From Campylobacter vicugnae (lineage in GTDB: Bacteria; Campylobacterota; Campylobacteria; Campylobacterales; Campylobacteraceae): a stretch of DNA of 64,000 nucleotides. Made by a program: the position numbers and the translations under genes. The stretch covers positions 1,519,174 to 1,583,173 of the forward strand of contig NZ_CP018793.1 in assembly GCF_002139875.1 (NCBI RefSeq), read 5' to 3'. This document shows positions 35,554 to 44,900 of this stretch, one piece after another. Positions within the stretch are counted from its first letter, which is position 1, and the number at the start of each line of letters is the position of its first letter. Under the pieces are notes generated by a model, which ran no database searches, had not been told where the DNA came from, and saw nothing but the letters and a program-made list of their open reading frames with translations.

Positions 35554-36732
35554 TTATGTAAGTGAAGTTGTCTGATATAAGCTCATCAATTCTAGATAAA
35601 AATCGCTTTGCGTACGCTCTTCTAAAAGTCCAACATTTGGAAATAAATCATCGCAAATCTTTTGAAAGTTTTCAAATCTATCAGGAAATAGAGTGCTTAA
35701 AATCATTGCTGAAATCTCTTTACGCATTAAAATTGCAGGCGGCAAAATTCCACGGAATAAAAGCTCTTTTAGCGTATCAGATTTATATTTAATATGATGA
35801 TGCTGACCATGCGGGCAGGTCTTAGTACTTACAATAGTTCGGCACTGATTACAATAAACCAGCTCAGGCATAACTATGAGTTCTATATCTAAATTTTTAG
35901 CAACACTATCTAAAATTGTGCTTGGCTGGTTATGGTCATAAAACATACCAATACCGCCATGATTTTGTCCTACAACCAGCTTTGTTGCACCAAAATTATA
36001 AGCTGTTAAACACTCTAAAACTGGATTTATATGATTGCTAAATAGATAACTATTCTCAAATGGCACTATAATCACACGCTCACTAGGCAAGAAGTTACTT
36101 ACAAAATACTCTAAAGTTTTTTGTCTTAGTTTAAAATCAATATTTCTTTTACTATCTAAAGTGCGGATTAAAAAGATAATAGTGATATCAGCCTTATCTA
36201 TTGTCATTCTTACAAGTCTTTCATGCAATCTATGAAACGGATCGGCTGTTAGCATTAAGGCAGTTACTTTTTGATAATTTTTCTCTTTTATTGTGTTTAA
36301 GACACTTTTTTTAATCTTGGCCAATGTATTATCATAAATCTCAAATTCGCCGCTAACTGCGTATTTACCTGTTTTATTATCATCATCTAGTTCTACCTCT
36401 CTAGCAGCAAAAATACTATTATGAGGATTTTCAAGCTTATAAACTGATGAGACAACCATATGACCAACTATATTTCCATTTAGTGCAAATTCAAGCTTTT
36501 GACCCTGCTTGATAGCTCTAATTATGGCTTGATTTCTTCTGCCAAATGGTGCGAAGGTATAAGCATACGGCATCGGCTCACCTCTAAAATATCCAGTTTG
36601 ATAAACCGTTTTAGCCTCATTAGCATCCATAAGCCTTTTAAATTTACCTAAAATTTGATTTTTGATAAGACCTAAGGTGCCATATGTATCTTGATTGATA
36701 TTTATAATATTACTTCTGTCTGTAGATATCAT
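35554..36732 (-). CDS. ATP sulfurylase-family protein (sulfate adenylyltransferase-like)
   Basis: A 392-residue homologue of sulfate adenylyltransferase. The nucleotide-binding ADPFHRLHERLVR near residues 174-186 corresponds to the RNPxHRGHE-type motif, though changed. VVGQNHGGIGMFYD near 256-269 matches the second motif, and CNQCRTIVSTKTCPHG the Cys-rich tail. I chose the ATG at 36732 over the TTG at 36774 because a purine-rich AAGAAGAAAAAGG lies directly upstream. It still overlaps the regulator gene by 23 bp. No other sulfate-assimilation gene is adjacent, so its substrate may differ from sulfate. Confidence 0.8.
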   Translation of the reverse strand: MISTDRSNIININQDTYGTLGLIKNQILGKFKRLMDANEAKTVYQTGYFRGEPMPYAYTFAPFGRRNQAIIRAIKQGQKLEFALNGNIVGHMVVSSVYKLENPHNSIFAAREVELDDDNKTGKYAVSGEFEIYDNTLAKIKKSVLNTIKEKNYQKVTALMLTADPFHRLHERLVRMTIDKADITIIFLIRTLDSKRNIDFKLRQKTLEYFVSNFLPSERVIIVPFENSYLFSNHINPVLECLTAYNFGATKLVVGQNHGGIGMFYDHNQPSTILDSVAKNLDIELIVMPELVYCNQCRTIVSTKTCPHGQHHHIKYKSDTLKELLFRGILPPAILMRKEISAMILSTLFPDRFENFQKICDDLFPNVGLLEERTQSDFYLELMSLYQTTSLT

Positions 36733-37582
36733 GCCTTTTTCTTCTTTCCCATATAGATTTACGCGATATTCCAAGTTTTTTTGATATCTCAGTATCTGGC
36801 AAGATATCTTGATATAATAAAATCATCTGCTTAACATACTCATCAATTGATAATATATCACTCATCATAGCAGCACGCGGCTCACCTAACATCATAAAAT
36901 TAAATCCTATATGATCGCTTGCACTATGAACGATAGTTGGCGTACCTCGCAAAGAATCAAGCATATTAGCTCTTGCGTCCAAGCTAAGCTCATCAATATT
37001 TCTAATATATATAAAGCTATTTGGCAATAAAGCCTTAATATCAAAGCCAAGCTTAGCATCTACAATCTTACAGTTTAATCCGCTCTCTTTAGCATAACTA
37101 AAAACAAAACCATCGCTAATTTGAATTTTGCTAGAGTGAATAATAAGTGGTAATTTAATCTTTTTGTGGTCTAAACTAGCTGGTTTATTAATTATCATAG
37201 CCGATTCTAGCATAATGCTATAAGTTTCATTTAACATCTCATAGCGTTTAAATGATTCAAAAAATTTAATCTTTCTAACTAACTCTTCTATCATAAATGG
37301 CTTTTGGATATAATCACTTACTCCAGCTTTCATCGGATTTGATACAGTATCAGAGCTGATATAGCTAATAAGCAAGATAATAATTGAGTTTTTATGATTT
37401 TCTATAACCTTATAAAACTCATTTGAATTAAAGCTTGTAGATAGTAGCACAACATCATATCTCTCATCTCTTAAAGCCTCAAATATATGAGTAGCAATCT
37501 CGCAACTATATCCAAATTCAACTAACTTACTAGCGATACTTTGAGCTAGGTAAATCTCATTTTCTACTATTAAAACTCTCAT
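36710..37582 (-). CDS. Atypical response regulator: degenerate receiver plus Fis-type helix-turn-helix
   Basis: A 290-residue regulator. Residues 1-115 form a receiver-like domain starting RVLIVENE. The usual phospho-acceptor Asp is Ser48 (VVLLSTSF), and the acidic pair is reduced to ENE, while Lys94 (QKPF) is kept. Residues 130-240 look like a worn AAA+ segment without Walker motifs. The C-terminus has a Fis/NtrC-type DNA-binding helix-turn-helix (EISKKLGISRKSIWERRKRH). Control by phosphorylation looks unlikely. It overlaps ispDF by 4 bp. Confidence 0.82.
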   Translation of the reverse strand: MRVLIVENEIYLAQSIASKLVEFGYSCEIATHIFEALRDERYDVVLLSTSFNSNEFYKVIENHKNSIIILLISYISSDTVSNPMKAGVSDYIQKPFMIEELVRKIKFFESFKRYEMLNETYSIMLESAMIINKPASLDHKKIKLPLIIHSSKIQISDGFVFSYAKESGLNCKIVDAKLGFDIKALLPNSFIYIRNIDELSLDARANMLDSLRGTPTIVHSASDHIGFNFMMLGEPRAAMMSDILSIDEYVKQMILLYQDILPDTEISKKLGISRKSIWERRKRHDIYRQK

Positions 37583-38694
37583 ACCCTAGTCCAATCAAAA
37601 TATTTCAAATTCACACTAACCATTACAGCAACTCCCTCGCCACGCCCGGTAAATCCTAGCTTCTCACTCGTAGTAGCTTTTATATTTACTCTAAATCTAT
37701 TTATACCCATTACGCTTGCTATGGTTTTTGCCATTTCATCTTTATATGGCGATATCTTTGGTTTTTCGCAAATTATGGTTATATCAACATTGATAATCTC
37801 AAATCCAATAGAACGCACAAACTCCACGCTACGCTCAAGTAAGATTTTAGAATCAATACCTTTAAATTTCATATCAGTATCTGGGAAAAGTTGGCCAATA
37901 TCAGGTGCGCCAGCCGCTCCTAAAATCGCATCACAAAGCGCATGAATAGCTACATCGCCATCACTATGAGCCTTAAAAGCCTTATTAAATGGCACTTTAA
38001 CTCCAGCTAAATTTAAATAATCACCCTCGCAAAATGCATGCACATCAAAACCATTTCCACAAAATATATCAGATGATGGAGGCTCAATATTTAAAAGTTT
38101 TAAATCATCTTTATAAGTAAGCTTTCTAGCTCTCTCATCGCCCTCTACATACCAAACCTTACCACCAATAGCAGCAATAGCTGAGCTATCATCTGTATAG
38201 ATAATATCGCTATTTAATGCTTGTTTTAATATGTTCGTTTTGGAGAGTTGTGGGGTTTGAATTCGCTTTAACTCATCTCTATTTATATACTCGCTACCAT
38301 AAGCTACTGTATCGCTTACTTTTAATGCTGGGACAATACAATCGGCTAAATTTGCATCTTTTATCAATCTTTTAATCAATACATCTGGTATATCTATTCT
38401 AGCTATATCGCTTACCATCACATAGTCGCTGCTAATGTGATTTAATGCATTTTTAAGACTATCTTGGCGAGTTGAGCCACCTTGAATAAATTTAATATTT
38501 GAGGCAAATCTTGACATATATTCACACTCATTGCTAACTACAATAATCTCTTTGAAATTATAATTTGAGCTTATATTTTTCGTAGCTTTTAGCCATAATG
38601 GATCATCGCCAGTGCGTAACCACTGCTTTTTGGTCGCTAGGCCAAATCTTGTAGAACTTCCAGCGCCTAGCATTACTAAAGAGATATCAATCAA
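37579..38694 (-). CDS. ispDF: Bifunctional IspD/IspF isoprenoid (MEP) enzyme
   Basis: A 371-residue fusion. The N-terminal IspD cytidylyltransferase (about residues 1-205) has LGAGSSTRFG near 8-17 and VSDIARIDIP near 96-105. The C-terminal IspF MECDP synthase (about 210-371) has NGFDVHAF, HSDGDVAIHALCDAILGAAG with the zinc ligands, and TSEKLGFTGRGEG. It covers two steps of the MEP pathway; the fusion is normal in the Campylobacter lineage. The start is TTG with AGGA upstream; the next possible ATG (38676) would remove the first beta strand. Confidence 0.95.
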   Translation of the reverse strand: MIDISLVMLGAGSSTRFGLATKKQWLRTGDDPLWLKATKNISSNYNFKEIIVVSNECEYMSRFASNIKFIQGGSTRQDSLKNALNHISSDYVMVSDIARIDIPDVLIKRLIKDANLADCIVPALKVSDTVAYGSEYINRDELKRIQTPQLSKTNILKQALNSDIIYTDDSSAIAAIGGKVWYVEGDERARKLTYKDDLKLLNIEPPSSDIFCGNGFDVHAFCEGDYLNLAGVKVPFNKAFKAHSDGDVAIHALCDAILGAAGAPDIGQLFPDTDMKFKGIDSKILLERSVEFVRSIGFEIINVDITIICEKPKISPYKDEMAKTIASVMGINRFRVNIKATTSEKLGFTGRGEGVAVMVSVNLKYFDWTRV

Positions 38695-38726
38695 AATATG
38701 TCCTAAATTTAAAATTATGTTACGAA

Positions 38727-38732
38727 ATTATA
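38727..38732 (-). promoter_or_regulatory. Candidate -10 element of the ispDF operon
   Basis: On the minus strand GTGTATAAT gives a perfect TATAAT preceded by TG, 33 bp upstream of the ispDF start codon. It is the best -10 match in the divergent ispDF/thiC region. Confidence 0.6.
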
Positions 38733-39044
38733 CACTTTTTTTAATTTTATTTGACTGAAAGTAAAACAAATTTTAACCACAATTTAGCCATTTAATAGCC
38801 TAAATTTAGATATTTTAAAAGTATTGCAATCCAAATTTACTTACAAATAAGACTTAAAACAGATATTTAAGATATATTAAATTTAAGCTTTTTACTGTGT
38901 AGCTTCTTCCCAGTTATATTGATAAAAGCTTGATTTGTAACATAAAAACCAACAATATTAAAATATTAAAATAAAATCCATATCTACACCAAATTTAAAT
39001 CGATAAATGCATTTAAGAGTTATTTTGTATTTAATTATCTGTTG

Positions 39045-39050
39045 TAGAAT
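39045..39050 (+). promoter_or_regulatory. Candidate -10 element of the thiC promoter
   Basis: TTGTAGAAT, 31 bp before the thiC ATG, gives a TAGAAT hexamer directly preceded by TG, in a T-rich context typical of this genus. Confidence 0.45.
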
Positions 39051-39081
39051 TTGAGCTTAAAAACTTTAAAAAGGACAGCAA

Positions 39082-40443
39082 ATGAGACAAGCGTGGTGTC
39101 AAAAACGCCAAAATGATCCTACTCCAACTCAGATGTATTATGCTAAAAATGGCATAATAACTGAAGAAATGGAGTATGTAGCAAATATAGAAAAACTAGA
39201 AGCTACCAAGGTTAGAGAGCTAGTCGCAAGTGGTAAGCTTATAATCCCAGCTAATATCAATCACCACAATCTAATCCCAATGGCAATAGGTAGAGCAGTA
39301 ACTTGTAAAATAAATGCAAATATAGGCTCAAGTGCGATAATTAGCAATATAAATGAAGAGATAGAAAAGCTAAATGTCTGTTTAAAATATGGAGCCGATA
39401 CTGTAATGGATCTAAGCACTGGTGGCGATTTAGATGCTATTAGAAGAGCAATTATAGCAAATTCAACTGTGCCAATTGGCACTGTGCCAATCTATCAAAT
39501 AATCCACGATATCAAAGATTTAGACAATCTAACTCCACAAATTATGCTTGATTGCATAGAAAAACAAGCAAAACAAGGCGTAAGCTACTTTACAATTCAT
39601 GCTGGATTTTTGCTTGAGTTTATGCCATTAGTAGCTAAGCGTAAAATGGGAATTGTCAGCCGCGGTGGAAGCTTGATGGCTAGCTGGATGATGAAACATC
39701 ATAAAGAAAATCCATTTTATACTGCATTTGATGATATATGCGATATATGTGCTAAATACGATGTTGCTCTATCTCTTGGTGATAGTTTGCGTCCTGGTTG
39801 CCTTGCTGATGCTAGCGATGAGGCTCAAATGGCTGAGCTAAAAGAGCTTGGAAATCTAACTAGAAGAGCCTGGGCAAAAAATGTTCAAGTAATGGTAGAA
39901 GGCCCTGGGCATGTGCCATTTAATCAGATTGAATTTAATATGAAAGAACAGCAAAGACTCTGTGACGATGCTCCATTTTACATCCTTGGGCCATTGCCTA
40001 CTGATATTGGCGCTGGATATGATCATATCACAAGTGCTATTGGTGGAACTATGGCTGCATATCATGGCGCTAGTATGTTATGCTATGTTACGCCTAAAGA
40101 GCATCTAGGCTTACCAAATGCTAAAGATGTAAGAGATGGCATAATAGCTCACAAAATTGCAGCTCACTCAGCCGATATCGCATTAAATCGTCCAGGTGCC
40201 ATAGATAGAGATCACGCTATGAGCGATGCAAGATATAAATTTGAGTGGAACAAGCAGTTTGAATTAGCTCTAGATCCAGATAAAGCAAGAGAATTGCACG
40301 ATGAGAGCCTTCCTCAAGATGTATTTAAAGAGGCTGAGTTTTGTTCTATGTGTGGGCCTAAATTTTGTGCTTATAAAATAAGTCAAGAGATAGCCAAAAC
40401 TAGCTGTGAAAGCTACCCTACAAATGAGAGCAAAGATATATAA
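39082..40443 (+). CDS. thiC: Phosphomethylpyrimidine synthase
   Basis: A 453-residue radical SAM enzyme that converts aminoimidazole ribotide to the HMP-P pyrimidine of thiamine. Family blocks: IPANINHHN near residues 55-63, [10 protein letters not shown] near 107-116, [37 protein letters not shown]. The C-terminal cluster motif [10 protein letters not shown] binds the [4Fe-4S] with CX2CX4C spacing. About 450 residues is the short form without the N-terminal extension. AAAGGA lies nine bases before the ATG. Confidence 0.97.
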   Translation: MRQAWCQKRQNDPTPTQMYYAKNGIITEEMEYVANIEKLEATKVRELVASGKLIIPANINHHNLIPMAIGRAVTCKINANIGSSAIISNINEEIEKLNVCLKYGADTVMDLSTGGDLDAIRRAIIANSTVPIGTVPIYQIIHDIKDLDNLTPQIMLDCIEKQAKQGVSYFTIHAGFLLEFMPLVAKRKMGIVSRGGSLMASWMMKHHKENPFYTAFDDICDICAKYDVALSLGDSLRPGCLADASDEAQMAELKELGNLTRRAWAKNVQVMVEGPGHVPFNQIEFNMKEQQRLCDDAPFYILGPLPTDIGAGYDHITSAIGGTMAAYHGASMLCYVTPKEHLGLPNAKDVRDGIIAHKIAAHSADIALNRPGAIDRDHAMSDARYKFEWNKQFELALDPDKARELHDESLPQDVFKEAEFCSMCGPKFCAYKISQEIAKTSCESYPTNESKDI

Positions 40444-40453
40444 AACAAGGAAA

Positions 40454-41410
40454 ATGTACGCCGCTACTATCTTGATAATTTTAGCGGCTATATCTATTTT
40501 AGCAGCGAATTTTTTAAGCGCTTTTGGGATTAGCGCTTTGATAATTGCTGTGATTTTGGGTGCTATTTTAGCCAATAGTAGCAAAAAAAGTGCGAATTTG
40601 ATAGCTAGAAGTGGGATTTTGGCTATATCTACAAAGCAAATTCTAAGACTTGGGATTATTCTATATGGATTTAAAATCAGCCTCGATGAAGCACTTAGTA
40701 TCGGCTATGCTGGGATTTTAAGTGCTTTTATCATTGTTTTTAGTAGCTTTATTGTTGGATATTTTATCTGTCGTGTTTTTGGTATTGATAAGAAACTTTC
40801 AGTCTTGATAAGCTCTGGGTCTAGCATCTGCGGTGCGGCTGCTTTGATGGCCACTCAAAGCATTGTCAAAGCTTCACCAAATGCCGTAGCCATCGCACTT
40901 TGCTCGGTTGTGATATTTGGTAGTTTGGGAATGTTTATATACCCATTTGTCCTTAGTGAAGCTCAAAATCTCAAAGCTGGATTTATAATCGGTGCTAGCT
41001 TACACGAAGTAGCGCATGTAGCTGGTGCTAGTGCTTATAATGAAGTAGTAGCCAATAACGCAATTATAATAAAAATGCTAAGAGTTCTAATGCTAGCGCC
41101 ATTTTTGATAATTTTAAGCCTTGCTAGTGGATTTTTCATCGGCGAAAAATCAAACATTAGGGCGAATTTTCCATATTTTGCTCTATGGTTTTTTGTAGCA
41201 TTACTCTGCTCTGGATTTATAAATCCGCAAATTAAAGAGTTTATATCTTTGGTTGATAATTTCTTGCTTAGTGTTGCGATGAGTGCCCTAGGGCTTACAA
41301 TCACCAAAAAAGCTTTGAAAAATGCAAATTTAAAGGTATTTATCGCTTCTAGTTTGATATTTTTGTGGCTTATTGTTTTGGCTTTTGTCTTAGCAAATTT
41401 GCTATTTTAA
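40454..41410 (+). CDS. YeiH/UPF0324 family putative sulfate exporter-like membrane protein
   Basis: A 318-residue polytopic membrane protein with about 9-10 helices. Family features are VILGAILAN near residues 36-44, RLGIILYGFKISL near 66-78, SSGSSICGAAALMA near 117-130 and GASLHEVAHVAGA near 180-192. The frame is open upstream into thiC; I chose the ATG at 40454 because AAGGAAA precedes it, ten bases after the thiC stop. Members are labelled sulfate exporters on limited evidence. It converges on pabA with a 9-bp overlap of the 3' ends. Confidence 0.85.
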   Translation: MYAATILIILAAISILAANFLSAFGISALIIAVILGAILANSSKKSANLIARSGILAISTKQILRLGIILYGFKISLDEALSIGYAGILSAFIIVFSSFIVGYFICRVFGIDKKLSVLISSGSSICGAAALMATQSIVKASPNAVAIALCSVVIFGSLGMFIYPFVLSEAQNLKAGFIIGASLHEVAHVAGASAYNEVVANNAIIIKMLRVLMLAPFLIILSLASGFFIGEKSNIRANFPYFALWFFVALLCSGFINPQIKEFISLVDNFLLSVAMSALGLTITKKALKNANLKVFIASSLIFLWLIVLAFVLANLLF

Positions 41411-41977
41411 ATTTAAGAAATTTTTTAATATCTTTTTGCCTTGAGCTTGCAATATAGATTCAGGATGAAACTGAACTCCATAGCAATGATATTTTTTATG
41501 TTTTATGGCCATAATAATGCTTTTATTTTCTACTTTTATATCTGCTAAAATATCAAATTCGGCTATATTTTTTACGCATAAAGAGTTGTATAAGGCTATT
41601 TTTAAAGGTTTTTTTACCCCTTTAAAAAGTAAAGATTTTTTAAATTCGCATTCTATGCTTATACCATGAAATGGTCTGGGCATACGAATAATATCGCCAC
41701 CAAAAGCTTTAGCTAAGCATTGATGACCTAAGCATACACCTAGAATTGGTTTTTTGCTACTTAAAGCCTTTATAATATCAACGCAAATACCAGAATCATC
41801 AGGCGTTCCAAATCCAGGTGAAATAATGATTTTATCAAATTTATTAGCATATTTTATAGCTTTTTTTGTAGTAGCAAAATCATTTTTTACCACCTTAACC
41901 TTAACGCCAAGCTCTTTTAAATAATAGACTATATTATAGGTAAATGAGTCGTAATTATCTATCAATAAAACTCTCAT
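41402..41977 (-). CDS. pabA: Aminodeoxychorismate synthase glutaminase subunit (PabA; class I GATase)
   Basis: A 191-residue glutamine amidotransferase that supplies ammonia to PabB. The opening MRVLLIDNYDSFTYNI is typical of PabA/TrpG. The nucleophile is in GVCLGHQCLA (about residues 80-89). The catalytic His/Glu pair is in GVQFHPESIL (about 166-175). The neighbour, a pabB-pabC fusion overlapping by 4 bp, makes the folate pathway more likely than tryptophan; in some bacteria the same subunit serves both. Confidence 0.92.
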   Translation of the reverse strand: MRVLLIDNYDSFTYNIVYYLKELGVKVKVVKNDFATTKKAIKYANKFDKIIISPGFGTPDDSGICVDIIKALSSKKPILGVCLGHQCLAKAFGGDIIRMPRPFHGISIECEFKKSLLFKGVKKPLKIALYNSLCVKNIAEFDILADIKVENKSIIMAIKHKKYHCYGVQFHPESILQAQGKKILKNFLNLK

Positions 41978-43719
41978 AGTTCTACCTTTATAGCACCACG
42001 TAGCGAATTTATAGCGTAAATTTCTTTGGCATTTTTTAGATCATCTAATCTTAAAATATCCTCTTGTATCTCATCAGATTTTAATAATTTCTCACGCAAA
42101 GTTCCTGGTAGCATGCCGCTTTGCAACTTTGGAGTAAGAAATTTACCATCTATGTTTAACACAATATTTGAACGACTGCCTTCGCAAAGCTCATCTTTTT
42201 CATTTAGATAAAAAATATCAAAAAGCCCATCATTTACAATATGCTCATCTCGTAGCGTGGTTTTGTGATATAAAAGATCATTGCAAGAATTTAAGCGGTT
42301 TTGGCTAATTGCAATTTTATTTGAATTAATGGGCGGAATTTGGGTTTGGATTATTTTAAACTCACCACTTTTGCTCAAGATCAAATTTACCCTTGTATCA
42401 CCATTGCTAGGCTTTAAATTAGCAAAAATATTTCTAAATTTAGAGATACTCTCAAAACCACTTTGACTATTTATACCGCCTATAATATCGCAAAATTTCA
42501 ATACACTCTCATCTATATCATCAAAATCAAATTCTATTGGCAACTTAAATCCTAACAATTTAGCACTGTTAATAACTCTTTTTAAATGATTTTGCAATAA
42601 AAATATCTTATCGCCACGCAAAAGCATAGTCTCAAACAATTCAAATTCCATCTTAGGGTATAAAAAGCTACTTTTTAGCTCTAATTCGACAAACTCATCA
42701 TTGCATTTTGAATCCCAAACCACACCACTACCAACGCCATATCTGTAAAAATCTTGATTAAATCTCTTTTCAAGGGTTCTAATTGGTACGCTAAAAATGG
42801 CTTTATTAGCATTTATAACCCCCATTGCACCACAATAAACTCCACGCTCTCTATCTTCTAAACGCTTTATAATACGCATTGTGGCTAGTTTTGGCGCACC
42901 AGTAATCGACCCACAAGGAAAAACAGCATTAAAAATCTTGCTTAAATTTCTGTTTTTAAGCTTAGCTTTAAGAGGTGAAATTGCTTGAAATAGTGTTTTG
43001 AGTTTAATGATTTTCATCGGCTTTTTTATATGCAATGAACCAATTTTAATAATCTTACTCATATCATTACGCAATAGATCAACTATCATCAAATTTTCAC
43101 TTCTAGTTTTTGGATCATTTTTAAGCTTTGCTTTTAAAACTCTATCTTCAGCTTTATTTTGACCACGCCTTATAGTGCCTTTCATAGGTGCAAAAGTAAT
43201 ATTTTTACCTTTTAATTTAAAAAACAACTCAGGAGAAAAGGATATTATCTCGCAAAATTGACTTTTAAAATAGCCAAAATATCTGCTTTTTTGTCTATTC
43301 AAAAGAGTAGCTATAATATCATCGCTACTAACTTTAGTAGATATTTGTAACTCACTTGTGAAGTTGATTTGATAGCTATTGCCACTAGCTAATTCATTTT
43401 TTATATGAGCAAATGCATTTTCATACTCTTTTTTAGATAAATTTTTTAAAATTTGTGGATAAAAATATGGCTTAAATAGTGAAAATTTAAAACTATTTTT
43501 TGGCTTAAAAATTTCTTTATTTCTATAACCTTTAAAGTGTGCTATAGGATAATTTGGATTATTTTCATCCATATCATAAGTTAAGTATCCTACAAAATAC
43601 TCATTTTTTCTATTTTGCATAAAATTTAAAGCCTTATTAAGCTCATCTTTTGTAAAACATATAAACTCTTTACTTAAATCATAATATAAATATTTGCCAA
43701 AAATACTAAATTCGCTCAT
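41974..43719 (-). CDS. pabB: Fused aminodeoxychorismate synthase component I / aminodeoxychorismate lyase
   Basis: A 581-residue fusion that takes chorismate to p-aminobenzoate. The PabB part (about residues 1-355) has NSYQINFTSEL, SPELFFKLKG, PMKGTIRRG, ENLMIVDLLRNDMSKI and PCGSITGAPK. The PLP-dependent PabC-type part (about 360-581) has FELFETMLLRGDKIFLL, the PLP lysine in LYHKTTLRDEH, and EGSRSNIVLNIDGKFLTP. With pabA it forms a complete PABA module. The codon pattern is rich in Lys and Phe, like the rest of this region. Confidence 0.93.
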   Translation of the reverse strand: MSEFSIFGKYLYYDLSKEFICFTKDELNKALNFMQNRKNEYFVGYLTYDMDENNPNYPIAHFKGYRNKEIFKPKNSFKFSLFKPYFYPQILKNLSKKEYENAFAHIKNELASGNSYQINFTSELQISTKVSSDDIIATLLNRQKSRYFGYFKSQFCEIISFSPELFFKLKGKNITFAPMKGTIRRGQNKAEDRVLKAKLKNDPKTRSENLMIVDLLRNDMSKIIKIGSLHIKKPMKIIKLKTLFQAISPLKAKLKNRNLSKIFNAVFPCGSITGAPKLATMRIIKRLEDRERGVYCGAMGVINANKAIFSVPIRTLEKRFNQDFYRYGVGSGVVWDSKCNDEFVELELKSSFLYPKMEFELFETMLLRGDKIFLLQNHLKRVINSAKLLGFKLPIEFDFDDIDESVLKFCDIIGGINSQSGFESISKFRNIFANLKPSNGDTRVNLILSKSGEFKIIQTQIPPINSNKIAISQNRLNSCNDLLYHKTTLRDEHIVNDGLFDIFYLNEKDELCEGSRSNIVLNIDGKFLTPKLQSGMLPGTLREKLLKSDEIQEDILRLDDLKNAKEIYAINSLRGAIKVEL

Positions 43720-43773
43720 ACACTTCTCTATTTTAGTTTAAAAAATTTTAGCTAAAGATTTATAATTTTTAGC

Positions 43774-43782
43774 TAATATAAC
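43774..43782 (+). promoter_or_regulatory. Candidate -10 element upstream of mrp
   Basis: GCTAATATAAC, 25-30 bp before the mrp start. The same string, GCTAATATAAC, occurs before ridA, which strengthens the case for a real promoter element. Confidence 0.45.
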
Positions 43783-43805
43783 TCAAATTTTCAAAAAGGT
43801 TAAAT

Positions 43806-44876
43806 ATGGATGAAAAAATTTTAAATAAACTACAAAGCGTGATTTATCCAGGCTTTAAAAAAAGCATTGTAGATTTTGGCTTTGTAAAATCAACTAATCC
43901 TAAAATAGTTGTAGAAATTACATCAGCCAAACCTGAAGTTGCTCAAACTATCAAAAATGAGATAGAAAAGTTAAATTTAGGCAAAGAGATAGAGATTATC
44001 GCACCAAAGCCTCAAACCCAACAATCAAATTCACAAAGCGGGAAAAATATTGCTCCTCAAATTAAAAATTTTGTAATGGTAAGCAGTGGAAAAGGTGGAG
44101 TAGGCAAATCTACAACTACTTTAAATCTAGCTATCTCACTTGCTAAACAAGGCAAAAAAGTCGGTCTATTAGATGCTGATATATATGGTCCAAATATACC
44201 TAGAATGTTAGGCGTCCAAGGTCGCCAACCTGAAGTAGAAGGACAAAAATTAAAACCACTTCAAACTCATGGTATTGAGATGATGAGTATGGGACTATTA
44301 ATAGAAGATGGTCAAGGCCTTATGTGGAGAGGCGCAATGATTATGAAGGCAATCACTCAACTACTAAATGAAGTATTATGGAGTGAGCTTGATATCTTGC
44401 TACTTGATATGCCTCCAGGAACAGGCGATGCACAAATAACTCTAGCTCAAAGCGTACCAGTAACGGCTGGAATTTGCGTTACTACTCCTCAAACTGTGGC
44501 TTTAGATGATTCAGCTAGAAGTCTTGATATGTTTGAAAAACTTCATATCCCAGTAGCTGGAGTAATAGAAAATATGAGCGGATTTATCTGTCCTGATAAT
44601 GGCAAGGAGTATGATATATTTGGCAAAGGTGGAGCCGATGCCTTAGCAAGCGAATATGATACAACTATACTAGCTCAAATTCCTATAGAACCATCTGTAA
44701 GAATTGGTGGAGATAGTGGCAAACCTGTAAGCTTTTATGAACCAAATTCAATTAGCGCAAAAAGATATGATGAAGCCGCAACAAAATTATGGAAAATTAT
44801 AGAAGATATAAATGCAAATGGTGGCGCTGATAACTCAGCTATTCAGCCAGATATGAATAAATCTAGCTGTCATTAA
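43806..44876 (+). CDS. mrp: Mrp/ApbC family Fe-S carrier ATPase
   Basis: A 356-residue P-loop protein implicated in Fe-S cluster delivery. A short N-terminal MIP18/DUF59-like domain (about residues 1-75) precedes a Gln/Ser-rich linker and the ParA-like ATPase. The deviant Walker A SSGKGGVGKSTT is near 96-107, DADIYGPNIPRML near 126-138 and DMPPGTGDAQIT near 201-212. The usual CxxC is not obvious; FICPDNGKEY and a terminal SSCH carry single cysteines. The truncated haemoglobin gene follows after 24 bp. Confidence 0.93.
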   Translation: MDEKILNKLQSVIYPGFKKSIVDFGFVKSTNPKIVVEITSAKPEVAQTIKNEIEKLNLGKEIEIIAPKPQTQQSNSQSGKNIAPQIKNFVMVSSGKGGVGKSTTTLNLAISLAKQGKKVGLLDADIYGPNIPRMLGVQGRQPEVEGQKLKPLQTHGIEMMSMGLLIEDGQGLMWRGAMIMKAITQLLNEVLWSELDILLLDMPPGTGDAQITLAQSVPVTAGICVTTPQTVALDDSARSLDMFEKLHIPVAGVIENMSGFICPDNGKEYDIFGKGGADALASEYDTTILAQIPIEPSVRIGGDSGKPVSFYEPNSISAKRYDEAATKLWKIIEDINANGGADNSAIQPDMNKSSCH

Positions 44877-44900
44877 TAAATCAAATTTGAAAGGATAAAA

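Larger units (their letters stand above)
38695..39081. other. 387-bp divergent intergenic region ispDF/thiC with a possible hairpin
   Basis: AT-rich, with no credible reading frame. It carries the ispDF -10 near its left end, and a TAGAAT (39045-39050) and AAAGGA before thiC. At 38885-38931 an 8-bp outer stem (AAGCTTTT/AAAAGCTT) and a 4-bp inner stem (ACTG/CAGT) could fold. I see no TPP-riboswitch core (no CUGAGA or ACCUGAU-like pair) ahead of thiC. Confidence 0.5.

Noticed and set aside
39000..39081. TPP riboswitch before thiC
   Set aside because: The conserved CUGAGA and ACCUGAU-type segments are absent between 38695 and 39081.
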